NCBI GenBank assembly: GCA_019155205.2 | Contig: JAHNZQ020000010.1 | Span: 1,729,010-1,793,009, forward strand | DNA from: Gracilaria vermiculophylla | Taxonomy: Eukaryota > Rhodophyta > Florideophyceae > Gracilariales > Gracilariaceae | Length of the DNA: 64,000 bases | Reading direction: 5' to 3' | Part shown: in pieces, positions 32,972-43,944 of the stretch | Layout: each line of letters starts with the position of its first letter | Position numbering within the stretch: the stretch's first letter is position 1 | Position numbers and translations under genes: made by a program | The notes under the pieces: generated by a model | Seen by the model: the letters and a program-made list of their open reading frames with translations, nothing else | Database searches by the model: none | What the model was told of the DNA's origin: nothing

Positions 32972-33840
32972 TCACTCTGGACACATCAAAGATTCCGAAG
33001 TTGATATCCCCGTCCTACTATTGACACCTGAAGCCCGTTTGCAAAGCGAAATCGTTACTGCTTTATCCAAGAAGCTGTCGGTGAAGTCAGCTCCTTCAAT
33101 ATCAGCCCCGTCGAACTGAGCACTGATCAAGTTTGCGTTGCTGAAATCTGTTCACATGTTAGAAGTCTGCTTTTTAACTATGAGTGGATTGAGCCATCGC
33201 AAAACGTACCCACGTCTTTCAGATTAGCTCGTTGGAACTTTGTTTTAGTTGCGGTAGCGTAGACCGCAGTTGCACCTTCGAAGTTTGCTCCCTGGAACTT
33301 GGATTCAGGTATGCCACATAAGCCATTTTTGTTAGTCAAATGTACTATACATTAAGTTGTGCCAAAAAAAAAGCACAGATATCTTCACTCATGTCATGGA
33401 TGATGATTGAGATTGCTTACATTTGCATCGTCTAGTTGTGCGCTTGTCAAATCTGATCCAGCGAAGGAAGCGCCTTTGCAATTCGCCTTCGAGAATATAG
33501 AACCTCGCAAATCAGAACGATTGGAGAAGTCTGCACCAGCAAGACTTTGGTCATGATCAAAGACAAGAGGGACGTCTTCAGCACTTACGGTGCCTGGAAC
33601 GAGCAAAGCTGCAGAAAGCGCTAATGCTGCCGCTGATCTTCTGAGAGACTCCCACTGAATGGGCTTATTTCTGCCCTGTTGTGCGTTTGAAATTGGAAAA
33701 GCCTTTCTTCCCGCACTTGTCGCAGCTTTGGCCGTTGCAACGAAACCTGTCCCCGTCATTGATGAAGTTCGATATGATTGGCATGGCCCCGAGAAAACCC
33801 CCTTTTCGTTTGATAGACTCGGAATCAAAGAAGCATACAT
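32972..33840 (-). CDS. thylakoid-lumen pentapeptide-repeat protein, three exons
   Basis: Exons are 33840-33421, 33297-33210 and 33147-32972, giving 227 residues. Intron 1 (123 bp) has donor GTAAGC; its acceptor is AAG at 33298, or CAG six bases further. Intron 2 (62 bp) has donor GTACGT and acceptor ACAG. Splicing keeps the A(N/D)LXX register: GADFS, LRGSI, CKGASF, then FQGANFEGAT, RANLKDVDFSNANL and GADIEGADF. The C-terminus LCKRASGVNSRTG...ES is typical of lumenal TL15/TL17-type proteins. The leader is bipartite: a Ser/Thr-rich transit region, then ESLRRSAAALALSAALLVPGTVSAE, a twin-arginine lumen signal with an AxA-like cleavage site. Function of these lumen proteins is unclear in the family. 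Confidence 0.82.
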
Positions 33841-34414
33841 GACCCTTTATGCCTCAACTCTGGAGGCGACAATCGTTTTAGGAACTTTTCGTCCTGGAAT
33901 ATGTATCGGTGATATTCAGAGCCCTCGCGGAGTGCAACTTGACTACACAAGGGTTCAGCGGACACAACACAGTTCGAAAAGAATGGAAAGTTTAGTTTGA
34001 GGAGGACAACGGCAAAGAAAAAGGTGTGCTGGTCGGACAGAGGATGTGCCCCACTTACGAGATTTGATCTCGAGCAGGCTCAGAAATGTTGGGAATAATA
34101 TTTTAAAGGGCACACGATCTCGTAATAATTCTTTTCATAGACAGATCACATCAGCAGACGTGCAAAGAGCTCTCTCCCCTACGCTAGCTGTCGTCACTGA
34201 GAAGCGAGTTTCGCATCTTTCTCATATTTGTCACGAATGTGCTAATCAAGTCAAGTGTCAAGGAGCCGTTAACAAGCGCCGGACGTCAAGTTCAAACTCT
34301 TTGTCGCCTGCTCTGCGTATCCGCTCTGATTTGGTCAAGTCCGCCGGAGGGCGAGTTGTTTTCGGACGCAACGTGTAAAGGGTATCGGGTAATCGTAATC
34401 TCAGTACTTGTCTA
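33841..34414. other. divergent intergenic region, lumenal protein / Tic22
   Basis: 574 bp. A minus-strand open segment at about 34260-34380 and a donor-like GTAAGT on the minus strand at about 34055 hint at an extra leader exon for the lumenal gene, but no coding evidence supports it. Confidence 0.4.
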
Positions 34415-35401
34415 ATGACAAAGATGTATCACATGAAGACCGAGAATAAGAAAGTCATAAACAGCTTCTTTTCATCCCGCGTTTCAACCTCTTTTGTTTC
34501 CCCAGCCCTGCACTTAGGATTTTTTCAAGGTTCTTCTCTCACGCCAACCTGTACGCCCCTCAAACATCTCGGATTGCACATTAAGCGAAGTCGTTCTTGC
34601 TCGATACATGCTCCATTTCACCATGGGGTGACCCACAAGTCAAACCTACGAGTATCTCCTTGCGCAAAGACAACAAGCTCTACAAGCCCTTTTGTGAAAA
34701 TCATAGGCTTTATCTTGATTGGCGGACTTCTGTTCACGGCAGTTCAACCATTGTTAAGAGCAGCGAAGACCACAGATGCTCTACTGGATGCAAAGCTAGG
34801 AAAGATACCTGTGTTCACGGTCACTGATAGCACCGGCCGCCCGTTTCTTTCTGAGTCAGATGATGGCCGGCTTCGACGCGGTTTTTTCTTTATTCAGCCT
34901 GCCGATGCAGAGAAGTACTTAGAGAAAGTAATGGAGCAAAGCGAGGATGCAAAAGTTCTCGCCATAGGCCTCAATGAGGCGATCAAGTTCCTAGATACTC
35001 GTGCAGGGCCGCCCAAATCAGTTCCCGAAATTTTCGAGTTGTTTCCGGACGACCACGAAGCTGCTCTGGCCGACGAGCTTACTCAAGGTGCTTTTCACCG
35101 AAATTTTGGAGAGAATGGGGTTCCGGTTTTCTACTTGGATGGATTAGCCATAAAAGACGACCTTCAAGATACTCCTGTTTATCCTCTCTTCTTTGCAAAA
35201 GAGAAGCTTGACGAAGCTCTAAAAGAGCTGAAAACGAGAGATCCTTCAGCCGTTCTTGATGTCAACGACTTGCAAATAATTGATCTAAGGCAAACTATCA
35301 AAGAGATTAAGGCCAATACCAACTCCAAGCTGAGTCGTGTAGTATTCATCCCTTTAGATGACTCAATGAAACGACTGAGAGCATCAACTAGTTCTCCGTA
35401 A
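34415..35401 (+). CDS. TIC22: Tic22-like plastid protein import factor
   Basis: This is a 328-residue protein with the Tic22 domain at about 125-320: KIPVFTVTDSTGRPF, FFFIQPADAEKYL, KVLAIGLNEAIKFL, GVPVFYLDGLAI and YPLFFAKEKLDEAL. Tic22 works between the outer and inner plastid envelopes as a chaperone-like import factor. The N-terminal 90 residues are Ser/Thr/basic with many Phe (SFFSSRVSTSF), as in red-algal transit peptides. A hydrophobic stretch at about 93-115 (VKIIGFILIGGLLFTAV) could be a stop-transfer or cleavable segment; land-plant Tic22 has none. Start ATG 34415 (two further Met lie within eight codons). Single exon. Confidence 0.88.
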   Translation: MTKMYHMKTENKKVINSFFSSRVSTSFVSPALHLGFFQGSSLTPTCTPLKHLGLHIKRSRSCSIHAPFHHGVTHKSNLRVSPCAKTTSSTSPFVKIIGFILIGGLLFTAVQPLLRAAKTTDALLDAKLGKIPVFTVTDSTGRPFLSESDDGRLRRGFFFIQPADAEKYLEKVMEQSEDAKVLAIGLNEAIKFLDTRAGPPKSVPEIFELFPDDHEAALADELTQGAFHRNFGENGVPVFYLDGLAIKDDLQDTPVYPLFFAKEKLDEALKELKTRDPSAVLDVNDLQIIDLRQTIKEIKANTNSKLSRVVFIPLDDSMKRLRASTSSP

Positions 35402-37796
35402 AATTCTCCCATGGTTTTGTGATATGTATTTGGAGGTCATCTGTGAATATATGAAACGATCTTTTTGCAGAGACGGTCCCTTTTACGTTATGTGTCGTTT
35501 GCGTTGCTTTCAAGCGAAATGGACTGCACTTCAGTATCTCGTGAGTGTAACATGCCAAGTTTTCCCTACATATCAACTGCCATTTTCTTGAATTCCGAAT
35601 CGGGATTTCGTTGTGTTTTCATAGCGTCACGGTTGCTATTCTTATTTGAGTTCCCTGCAGTGCATAGGCTTTTAAATGCCCACTTGCAGTTTTGGTCAAG
35701 GCATTCTCGATTTCTCTTCCAGCTTCTGAGGCTCAATATCCACTTACAGTTGTTCCCTCAGCTTATTCTCCGTCACGGAGTGATCTCTTAGAAGGCAGCA
35801 GTGTCGAGGTTTTCGCAGTTTTTCTTCGAAGATTCTATTATCCGCTTATCCAAGATCAAGGAACGAAAGGAAGAGACTGGTTATTTCTTTGCACGTCTCG
35901 CTGAAGATATGAGGGCTGGTTAAAAAAACTGTGATGACCTCTCATGCGGCACAACGTAGTTATGTGTAATCTTTTTGCCATGGTGATCCGCTCTGCCAAC
36001 GGGTCGAAAGGGGACCAATAAAGCGGTCGAAATGAAGGTAAACCGATAAAAGGCGATAAACATCGAAGGTGAAATGTTTGCCTTCTCGAGATCTTCTTAG
36101 AAGCCAAATCTTTTCTTATGGAATCGAAATAGTTGTGAAGTGAACATATCACGATTGTAGATTTGCAGCCAGTGAGTACGTTTTCCTTCGGTCGCATTTT
36201 AGGTCCGTGGGAGTATCTTGGGATGGAAATTGCTCTCATATACTTTAATTTCATCCCCATTAGATTGGTTTCATGCACATGCCTGATCAATACAACTCGT
36301 TTAGTATTCTTTGTTTGTTCACATTTCAGATCCAGCTTTTACAGTGCTTATTCTGCTCTCCGGCCAGGTTTTGGCCTGTATGCTTTCTCGATGGAAGCTG
36401 ATGTTGAATCAAGAAAAAAAGAACCATAAAGTCGGTTGTTGCTCGTCAAACTATAGAGCTACGGTCCAAGCCAAGTGTCATATTCGTTCATGAACTCTTC
36501 AGAAGATATTCATTATTCAACGAGCATAAAATATTCTGAACACCCCCTCCTTGCGCAGCCATGGCGCCCTTTCAACTTGTAGGGAAAAAATCCGAGTCTG
36601 AGTGAAACAGTTTTGCAGGGGAAATTCCCGGTGATAGTAAGCGAGTTCTTTCTATTTGCCACTTAGTATTTATCGCGGCTATTTAGCAAATCAGACTCAC
36701 CCATACTACTTAAGAAGTCTGCTTCGTCACAACGGCTTTGGCCGGAGCATCAGTGTTCAAATCGATCGTCAGTATGAACCGATAACATGTGTATCGGTAC
36801 AGGTTATAACCGAGTGCCACGCTATCTGTTATCACTACTGTTGACGTCGTCCTGTTTCATACCCTTTGAAATTGCACCCGTACAGTGACTTCGATAGGTG
36901 CTTTGTTCTACACTGTTAGTGTGCTATGATCTGTACATATTGCCCGCATTAAACTGTAATTTTGTCTTCTCGCAGACGAGACACCGATCTCCCGACGCCA
37001 GAAGTTCATCTTCCATCAACGCCCTTTATTCTGTATTAACCTTCGATCTTTCATTGTCAGTAATCCATTCAGTCTATACAATAGAGTAATATAAACTTCA
37101 CATCACGACCGATCATACTTGACGTAATGTAGTGCACCTTTACTTGCATAGTTGCATTGTGTACAACGCAGATAGTAGTGAAACATGCCGCTCCAAGGCT
37201 TTCAGTTATATGACTTTTCCAGCAACCGTTCTGCCGTGTACCAAATCGTTTCACACACTTTTGTTCATCGCAATGGATGGATCGATACCGCCTCGGTCTC
37301 TCACGACCCACTCGGTCTATGAAGCTGTCTGTACATCCATTTCATCTAACTTCTATCAGAAAGAGACGAGACTACAGTCTTGCCATACAACTTGTTCCTT
37401 TTGCACGCAGTACACGTATTTCTGTCTCTGATGAGCCTTAATTTATGTCCATCAGACGGATAACTCTGTAGCGATTGTTACATCTGGCAAGCATTTTAAA
37501 CAAACCTGGTCTGACTGGTGCTGGAGACTTCTCTTTGAAATGTGAAACCCCAAGAAACTCGTTGGCTTATCACTAGAACCACATAAAGATCTGAAACGGC
37601 GTAAAATGCTGAGATACGGTAGATCCCAGATTTCGAATTCCATTGTTGTTCGTTTCTATCGTCATAATTTGCTCTCCATACCCTACAGTTTCTGCAGAAA
37701 GGCATCTTGCACACAAAAAAAGGGCCCCAGAATGCCCAAAAAACAGCTTCTAACACGAAATACTTCTGTGTTTCTTCTTCTTTTTTATTGTGGATA
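35402..37796. other. AT-rich intergenic region
   Basis: About 2.4 kb with only short, mutually inconsistent open frames, none with a recognised motif. No RNA gene seen. Confidence 0.45.
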
Positions 37797-38363
37797 TCAG
37801 CTTTCTGTCTGTAAGTTCGTATAAAGCTCCCCGATGAAACTTTCTCTCTGTTGTAAGGCCAAAAACTTTTGTGCATCATGTCTCATCAAACTAGCGACGG
37901 GTCGCCTGGCTCGAGTTCTGGCGTTTTGCAGCAGCTCTCACCTCAATGCTCCTGTTTGTGCAAATTGAAGCATTACATGTTCCACAGTCTTCTTCGAATC
38001 CATGGTACAGTAGCAAGGCAATGCCCCTTTGATTCCGACATACGTTGAATCGGGATTCAGTGACGCCGCATTTTGTCAGAAGAACTGCGCAATTGTAGCC
38101 CTGGCCTCTCCTGCTTAATCTTCCTCGCTGAACAAAGCCGATGAATCATCGAGAATGGTACTCGACTTCTGCCTGATGGAGGAAACTGTGCATGCATCCA
38201 GCATGCCCAATGGCATCTGCACCTGCTCTGCCGTAGAAATTATTAATCCGTTCTTTGCAATTCGGTCTACTCGTTCGTTCAGTTCTGTTCCGCATTGACT
38301 GGGTATCCAAGCTATACGTACACGGTATCTCCGTGCGACAACATGGAAACCAGAGGCCGGCAA
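37797..38363 (-). pseudogene. decayed non-LTR retrotransposon 3' end (RNase H-like fragment)
   Basis: Residues RVRIAWIPSQCG...NERVDRIAK (about 38250-38340) match the C-terminal part of an RNase H domain as found in non-LTR elements, normally WxPSHxGxxGNExADxLAK. After a frameshift, a segment reading TVEHVMLQFAQTGALR (about 37920-37990) matches the HxLxxC tail that follows RNase H in such elements; it is broken by a stop and the expected Cys is lost. No reverse transcriptase remains upstream. It sits just beyond the 3' end of the next minus-strand gene. Confidence 0.6.
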
Positions 38364-38441
38364 TTGCGCATGGCATGACTGTACTCGCAGATTACTTTGT
38401 CTTTATCAAACCTATATCTATGATCTAAACTCTAGTCCACT

Positions 38442-38984
38442 CTACACTTGGCTCACGGAAATTCCGTCGCGTTCTAGTGGCTCCCGCACGACCCCGTACA
38501 CCCTAGCACAATCCTCAGGGTTTCCAAACGTAACCTCAGCAGAGGGAACGTCGCTGGGTCGACGCCGTCCCTGCATGGACATCCGAATAACAGGAGCACC
38601 TGGGACGTGCACCATCTCCAAAATTGAAGCCTTGTTGTACCTGTCGCTTGGGATCCGTTGAAGCCTGAGCTTCTTAGATCCTTTTACCACACCGCCGGAA
38701 GCCCCCATGTGATCTCGTGATCTGTTACGCGGCGAGCCCCTGTGCGATGGGCTGCGCCTCCTCGGCGACCGAATCGACGGTCGTATTGCGTTTGCGCAGG
38801 CCGCCAGCTCGGCAGCAGCGCAATCGGGCTGCGAAGCATCATTGCGATGCAGCCAGTCATTGTAGTTGACCGCTTTGTAGCCGAAGCTGGCGGCCAACAC
38901 AAAAACAACTGTAAGTTCCAAGAAAACATCGGGCATATAAACGTCCCCAGTTCTGTCAATAAAGATATATTCCACAAGATCCAT
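38442..38984 (-). CDS. hypothetical single-pass membrane protein with Arg/Ser-rich tract
   Basis: A 180-residue protein from ATG 38984; a longer frame upstream opens with GTG and is not used. One transmembrane helix lies near residues 20-40 (VFLELTVVFVLAASFGY). An Arg/Ser/Pro-rich tract follows (SPRRRSPSHRGSPRNRSRD), then a compact C-terminal region (RMSMQGRRRPSDV...VREPLERDG). GC is higher than in the flanking gaps, which supports coding. The family is not recognised. Confidence 0.5.
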   Translation of the reverse strand: MDLVEYIFIDRTGDVYMPDVFLELTVVFVLAASFGYKAVNYNDWLHRNDASQPDCAAAELAACANAIRPSIRSPRRRSPSHRGSPRNRSRDHMGASGGVVKGSKKLRLQRIPSDRYNKASILEMVHVPGAPVIRMSMQGRRRPSDVPSAEVTFGNPEDCARVYGVVREPLERDGISVSQV

Positions 38985-41152
38985 GGCTTGCTCTCGACGT
39001 TGGTGAATAGGAGCAGGGGGGAAGAAGCGTTTGGAAAGGTGAAGCTGAAGGGCAGATGATGAAAGACGTGTGGATTGCTCGCAGAGTACGGGTTTAAGTA
39101 GCGAGACGGGAAACAGAGCGAGACCCACGCCATTGGTGAGAAAGATAGTTCGAGAGATTATGCATGCCTTGAATAATCCTGAACACGTTCATTAAGCTCT
39201 GTCAGTCATCTAGGAGAGCGAGAGAGACGTAGGAGATGCTTTCGTGACAACTTTATCGCTCGGAATTGCGATTAGTCGCTGTTTCAGTGGTCAAAGCACT
39301 GAAAACAATGCACGTGAGAGGTCTGGAAAGTGGGCAATCACACATCTTTAATCCCAAAGACTGTTTTGCCACGGTGATTTGAACTACAAGTTCATGGTTC
39401 CTGAGTGTATGATGCAGCCATGGATTTGGAGAGTCCTGTACGAAAGGTGGGTGTCAGCTCCTTTCAACTGCTTTCTCAAGCCATCAGATAAATCATGAAT
39501 CAAGCTGCCTTCATTTCCAACGAGCATTATGGGGCGCAACGTAATGCAACCTTTGCGAAGGAGAGAATGCGGAGTCCAGATAATTAGAAAGTATGTGTCT
39601 GTTTTCTTTTCAGTCACGCAGAAGATTTGTCAGTGCACAATGTTTACCCTAGGGCAGGAGAGTAGTTGCTTTGAGATTTTCTGGGTGTCGGAACTGGTTA
39701 TTCACTAAGTCCATTTTCTTGCTCCGCATTCTCTTTCTACAGAGTTTTGATTGTTTCATGAGCTTTGTATGAAGATACGATAGTATCCCTAGGTAATTCC
39801 TTGGCATTGAAAAGACTGTATGTGATTCACCACCACCGCCCCGCCTTGGCCTCCACACTAAGGAAATATAATGTCGCTTTACATGGTGTATAGCCGCAAG
39901 ACATCAACTTAAAACAAATACAGTCTACAGTCATATGTTTTGAACTGCTTGCGATGCGATTATGTCACTGTTCACGAGAATAATTACGAGATTGTCCACG
40001 CCCCCTTCATGTTCAATTATCAGAACACATGTGGACAAAGCTGCCCTGGGAGATGAGTAACAGGTTTGGATCATCTTGAAGAACAGAACCAAAAAGCTAA
40101 TTCATGAGAATGATATCAAGAAAGAATACGCTATTATCGGATGAACGCTTACGATCAGCCGGTCTACCGTATGCCGGCAGGGATAGACCAGGCCGTAGAA
40201 AATCAGGAAAGTCACGGTGTGCATTCTTGATATACCTCTACTTCGTCAGCTCACGAGACTTCTAAGACTTCATGTAGGATGGTGACATCTCCAGAAACTT
40301 GTATACAGCACACCGGAAATCGAAACCGCAAGCCGCATTCAAAACATCGCGGTTCGGGGTTGGTCTACAAATACCGAAGTCGATATCTGTTTAACATACG
40401 AGCATTACCTTCGTACTTTTTCTCGAAAAGAGCGTCGTCGCTAGGATGTACTGTCAAACTCGTTCTTCATCGCAGTGTGTGCTGCTTCTGCTCAAACGGA
40501 CTGATTGGCAAGGCAAGAAGCGCAAGAGAAATGATCTGAAGTATTTCCCACTGACGAATGGGAGCTACGTTGGTATGAAGGTTGCACCCGGTCACTCAGA
40601 ACGTTGACAGGCAAAACAGAGGGATATTTGATGAACACAAAAAGCTTGTGGATACCACTCTGTAGGCTGGAAACATAACCGTGATACTCACCAGAGAGAA
40701 CGACAGAAATCGCAGAAACTACTCATAACGACCAGAGTGCTTCCATGTCTGAGAAACTGGTAGGGTAAATATTGCCCAATGAGTATTGCTCTTTCTTATC
40801 AAGCTTTTCACTTGAAGCTTAGGAATGCAGTGATCTGAAGCCAAAACTTTACAAATCTTGATTTTTATTATAAGCTTCATGTGAGTCAGTAGATGGTACT
40901 TTCCTATAACTTCCCGAGTCTGAAACTGCTCCGACTGTCAAAGTCGCTGCACATACAAAGTTTAGCTGCTTTTTACCGGTTAGTATTTATCTATACATTA
41001 TCAAACAATAATTTATGAAGTCCGATTCATTGAACAACAGGTCGCTCGACACTTTTGTCTCGTCTCCTCCACTTCATGAATCGGCCGAATGCAGACAGGG
41101 ATGCAAATCAAACGCTTTCCTCTTTTTTCGGGTGGAGAATCCAACTACTGGA
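38985..41152. other. intergenic, no gene supported
   Basis: About 2.2 kb, AT-rich, with short open frames on both strands and no recognised motif or RNA gene. Confidence 0.45.
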
Positions 41153-43729
41153 TTAATACAAGCCTGAGTCTTCTAAGAGGTGAGACGAAAAAGAATCCTC
41201 GATGAACTCCAGGTTTTCTTCAAGTTTTTGACGAAGGGTGAGACCGGTGATCTCAATGTGTTTCCTGGCGGCGCCCGACTGGTCGTCTTTTGAACGAGCC
41301 AACACCACCGTAGTGCCTTTTGTGTGCGACTGCCTTGTCAAGTGAATCGAAATCAGAAGAGGTCTGGCTTGTCCTGGGACGGGAACTGTGACTTTCAGCT
41401 TGTGTATTGGTTTTCGGGCAACAACGGAAACGCCGCACTCGGAACAAAGTCGGCTTAGAAGCCTAAACACGGTATCCTGAGACAGCACGGAGTCAAATTT
41501 AACGCCAATTTCATGGGGACCGTGGCGACGAACTTGACTTCTGTGCGAGTCAGTGCGGTAAATTCCAGGGGTGCTGTTGAGCCCTTCCTCTATTGGGGTC
41601 CCAATTCTTCTCCTTTTCCACAGATTCGCAACCAGTTTTCGACATTCCGACACATCTTTGCAAGCCGCAATGATACCTCTCTTCCATTTTTTCGCACCGA
41701 ATCTTTCAATGACTGGTTCGTCCACATCAGAAGACTCGTCATCGGAACGAAAATCGTCCGGTACGAGCTCTTTAGGTAACATATCTTTTTGCCTTTCTCT
41801 CACTCCAAATGAGAGATCGCTCAGATGTCTTTTGCTCAAGCGTGACTCTTTATCCCCTTCAAACGGCGTGATCTCCGGCCAATCGGTGCTTGGTTTCTCA
41901 GCTGTGCTTTGCGAGCGACCAACATTTTGCAATGGAATACATTTCGGATGCCTGTTTTCACGACTTCGTTGCTCCTCATCACTTCGAAAACTATTGGCCA
42001 GTTGGGGATCTCTTGTGCTCGCGGCAATAGACCCTGTTCTTGGACGAGAGCGTATAGATTGTGTTTGCGGGCCTTTTTCTATGAGAGATTTCTCTTGGAG
42101 ATAAGCCCTTATTTCTCGGTCTATGCTTGACATGTCTTCAGGACATTCCTCTTCTTCATATTCACCTGTACTTATTACCTCATAATTGACATTATCATCG
42201 TTCACGGGTTCAATAGCGCATCTAATATCTTGTTCCGACAGTTTCTCATCAACACACTCCACTGTGCTTGAAGGTCTCTTCGGTTGAGCAGGAAACTCAT
42301 TTGCGCTTCGTAAAAGTTCCAGATAGTTCGGCTCTTCAAAGCTTGGATCTTTCTCCGTTTTCATGACTTGAATGGGCACAATCATTTGGTCACTGTCATA
42401 GTCCTCAATTAACGAAGCTGTCTGCAATGTTAATGAAACAGATCTCTTGGATGCAAGAGGAGAGTTTACGGCATCGTCTCCAGATTTTTCCGAAGATGAG
42501 AGCACTCTTCTTGCGCCTATGACCGAATCTCGGTCAACACTATCACGATCACTGCCAGAATCTCCCAACTCCTCTTGTAGAACCGCCAAACGATCAGAGG
42601 CCGACAACAGAAGTGGTGAAGGATTCGGTGAATCTATTCGAGATAACGTTTCCGCCTTTTCAGTTGTCGGACTTGACGCGAGCGAGAGGATGAGCGGGCT
42701 CATGAAGTCCGGAGGGCCAGCTTCGTCCGACGGTTCATAAGTAAATTCATGACGTTCCGAATCGGGGACATCTTCTGCTAACTTCGTGGTCAGAACGACA
42801 CTAGATGAGCTTTGGCAATCTTCCCTGTCCACCTTTTCCGCCTGCGTTTCAACATGTTCTGGTCCGGTCAGCTTCTTATCACTTGACATCGACCGTTGAA
42901 AACGCTGTTGAGGCTTGTCCATGGAAGGAGAACTCGGCATGATTGGCGGGGAACAAAATGCTTCTCGGGGAAGCATTACATTCTCAGTTGCAATCATGTG
43001 CCTTGCCAATGCATGCTCGGCTTGTAACGGGGTTTGAGAATTCGTTAACTCAATTGCTAACTCTTCTAGAAGATGTTTTAGGTTTCGATGATGGCGTCCT
43101 GTTCGTGAGTCTGGACGGTCGTTGACACTTAGAGCCCCTCTAGCTTTTGTTCCGTTCACATCATTTTGGATCTCAGACTTTGTAGTGGACATGCTCGGTG
43201 TTCGAGTCAAGAGAGTGCGACGAAAGTTTGGAGTGGATGATGTAGACGACTCAGTAGTTTTAGATTGATTCAAACCGTTTCTGTCTAATTCGGTGCCCTC
43301 AGATGCTTGCAACGAGTTTGCAAGTCTTCCCAATAGTTTAGCGGCCTCCGTGAGAGCAATGCATAAGATCGATAATAAAACCGACGGGAGAACATTGCAG
43401 AAGAGAAGGACAAGATGGTTAAACAGCTGGCTTGCGTCCGCTTCCTTCGGCAGTTGAGTTGTACGAGGTTTGACGGAATGGTCAGGTGAATCAATGAGAG
43501 AAGTTGTCGCTCTGAAGAATTTCGGGAAACTCCCTATTGATGATCTTGGCGAGTTTGGGTTAGAAGTGTGTTGACTTCCCTCTGAAACGACTTTTTGAGT
43601 TGATATGTACGACCCAAATGGCATCCACGCCGGGGGATGCTTTGTAGGCGGCGAGGTAATGTCCCTAATTGGTCTGGCTGGTGACGACTGCGGCGAAGAC
43701 TCTGAGCAAGATTGATGTTCATTCATCAT
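41153..43729 (-). CDS. unrecognised 858-residue protein, one membrane segment, KA1-like C-terminus
   Basis: A single-exon frame of 2.6 kb starting MM at 43729. Residues 1-95 are Ser/Pro-rich. A hydrophobic segment at about 106-130 (LVLLFCNVLPSVLLSILCIAL) could span a membrane. Residues 140-735 are Ser/Glu/Asp-rich and mostly disordered, with many SSP/SP sites. The last about 110 residues look folded (FRLLSRLCSECGV, KLKVTVPVPGQ, LLISIHLTRQS, LRQKLEENLEFIEDSF) and resemble a KA1-type lipid-binding fold, a weak suggestion only. No kinase domain is present. Long length and coding composition make it a real gene. A 30-G tract lies 185 bp upstream. Confidence 0.75.
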   Translation of the reverse strand: MMNEHQSCSESSPQSSPARPIRDITSPPTKHPPAWMPFGSYISTQKVVSEGSQHTSNPNSPRSSIGSFPKFFRATTSLIDSPDHSVKPRTTQLPKEADASQLFNHLVLLFCNVLPSVLLSILCIALTEAAKLLGRLANSLQASEGTELDRNGLNQSKTTESSTSSTPNFRRTLLTRTPSMSTTKSEIQNDVNGTKARGALSVNDRPDSRTGRHHRNLKHLLEELAIELTNSQTPLQAEHALARHMIATENVMLPREAFCSPPIMPSSPSMDKPQQRFQRSMSSDKKLTGPEHVETQAEKVDREDCQSSSSVVLTTKLAEDVPDSERHEFTYEPSDEAGPPDFMSPLILSLASSPTTEKAETLSRIDSPNPSPLLLSASDRLAVLQEELGDSGSDRDSVDRDSVIGARRVLSSSEKSGDDAVNSPLASKRSVSLTLQTASLIEDYDSDQMIVPIQVMKTEKDPSFEEPNYLELLRSANEFPAQPKRPSSTVECVDEKLSEQDIRCAIEPVNDDNVNYEVISTGEYEEEECPEDMSSIDREIRAYLQEKSLIEKGPQTQSIRSRPRTGSIAASTRDPQLANSFRSDEEQRSRENRHPKCIPLQNVGRSQSTAEKPSTDWPEITPFEGDKESRLSKRHLSDLSFGVRERQKDMLPKELVPDDFRSDDESSDVDEPVIERFGAKKWKRGIIAACKDVSECRKLVANLWKRRRIGTPIEEGLNSTPGIYRTDSHRSQVRRHGPHEIGVKFDSVLSQDTVFRLLSRLCSECGVSVVARKPIHKLKVTVPVPGQARPLLISIHLTRQSHTKGTTVVLARSKDDQSGAARKHIEITGLTLRQKLEENLEFIEDSFSSHLLEDSGLY

Positions 43730-43913
43730 GAAAACGCAATTGCAGTTCTCGGGAACGAGAGGAGAAGCTGTGTTCCCGAGATCGTACTATGAAATGAATC
43801 GCCAGAAAAGGAAAAGCTAGAGATTCCTTGTAGATACGCTGTGGAGGGGCAGAAGACCTCGGGTACTAATACGAAATGGGGTGTAGCCGTGACTCTTGCA
43901 CAAAGGCCAGGGT

Positions 43914-43944
<31 letters not shown>

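Noticed and set aside
34046..34378. 110-codon plus-strand frame upstream of Tic22
   Set aside because: It opens with GTG, shows no family motif, and lies in a short divergent promoter region.
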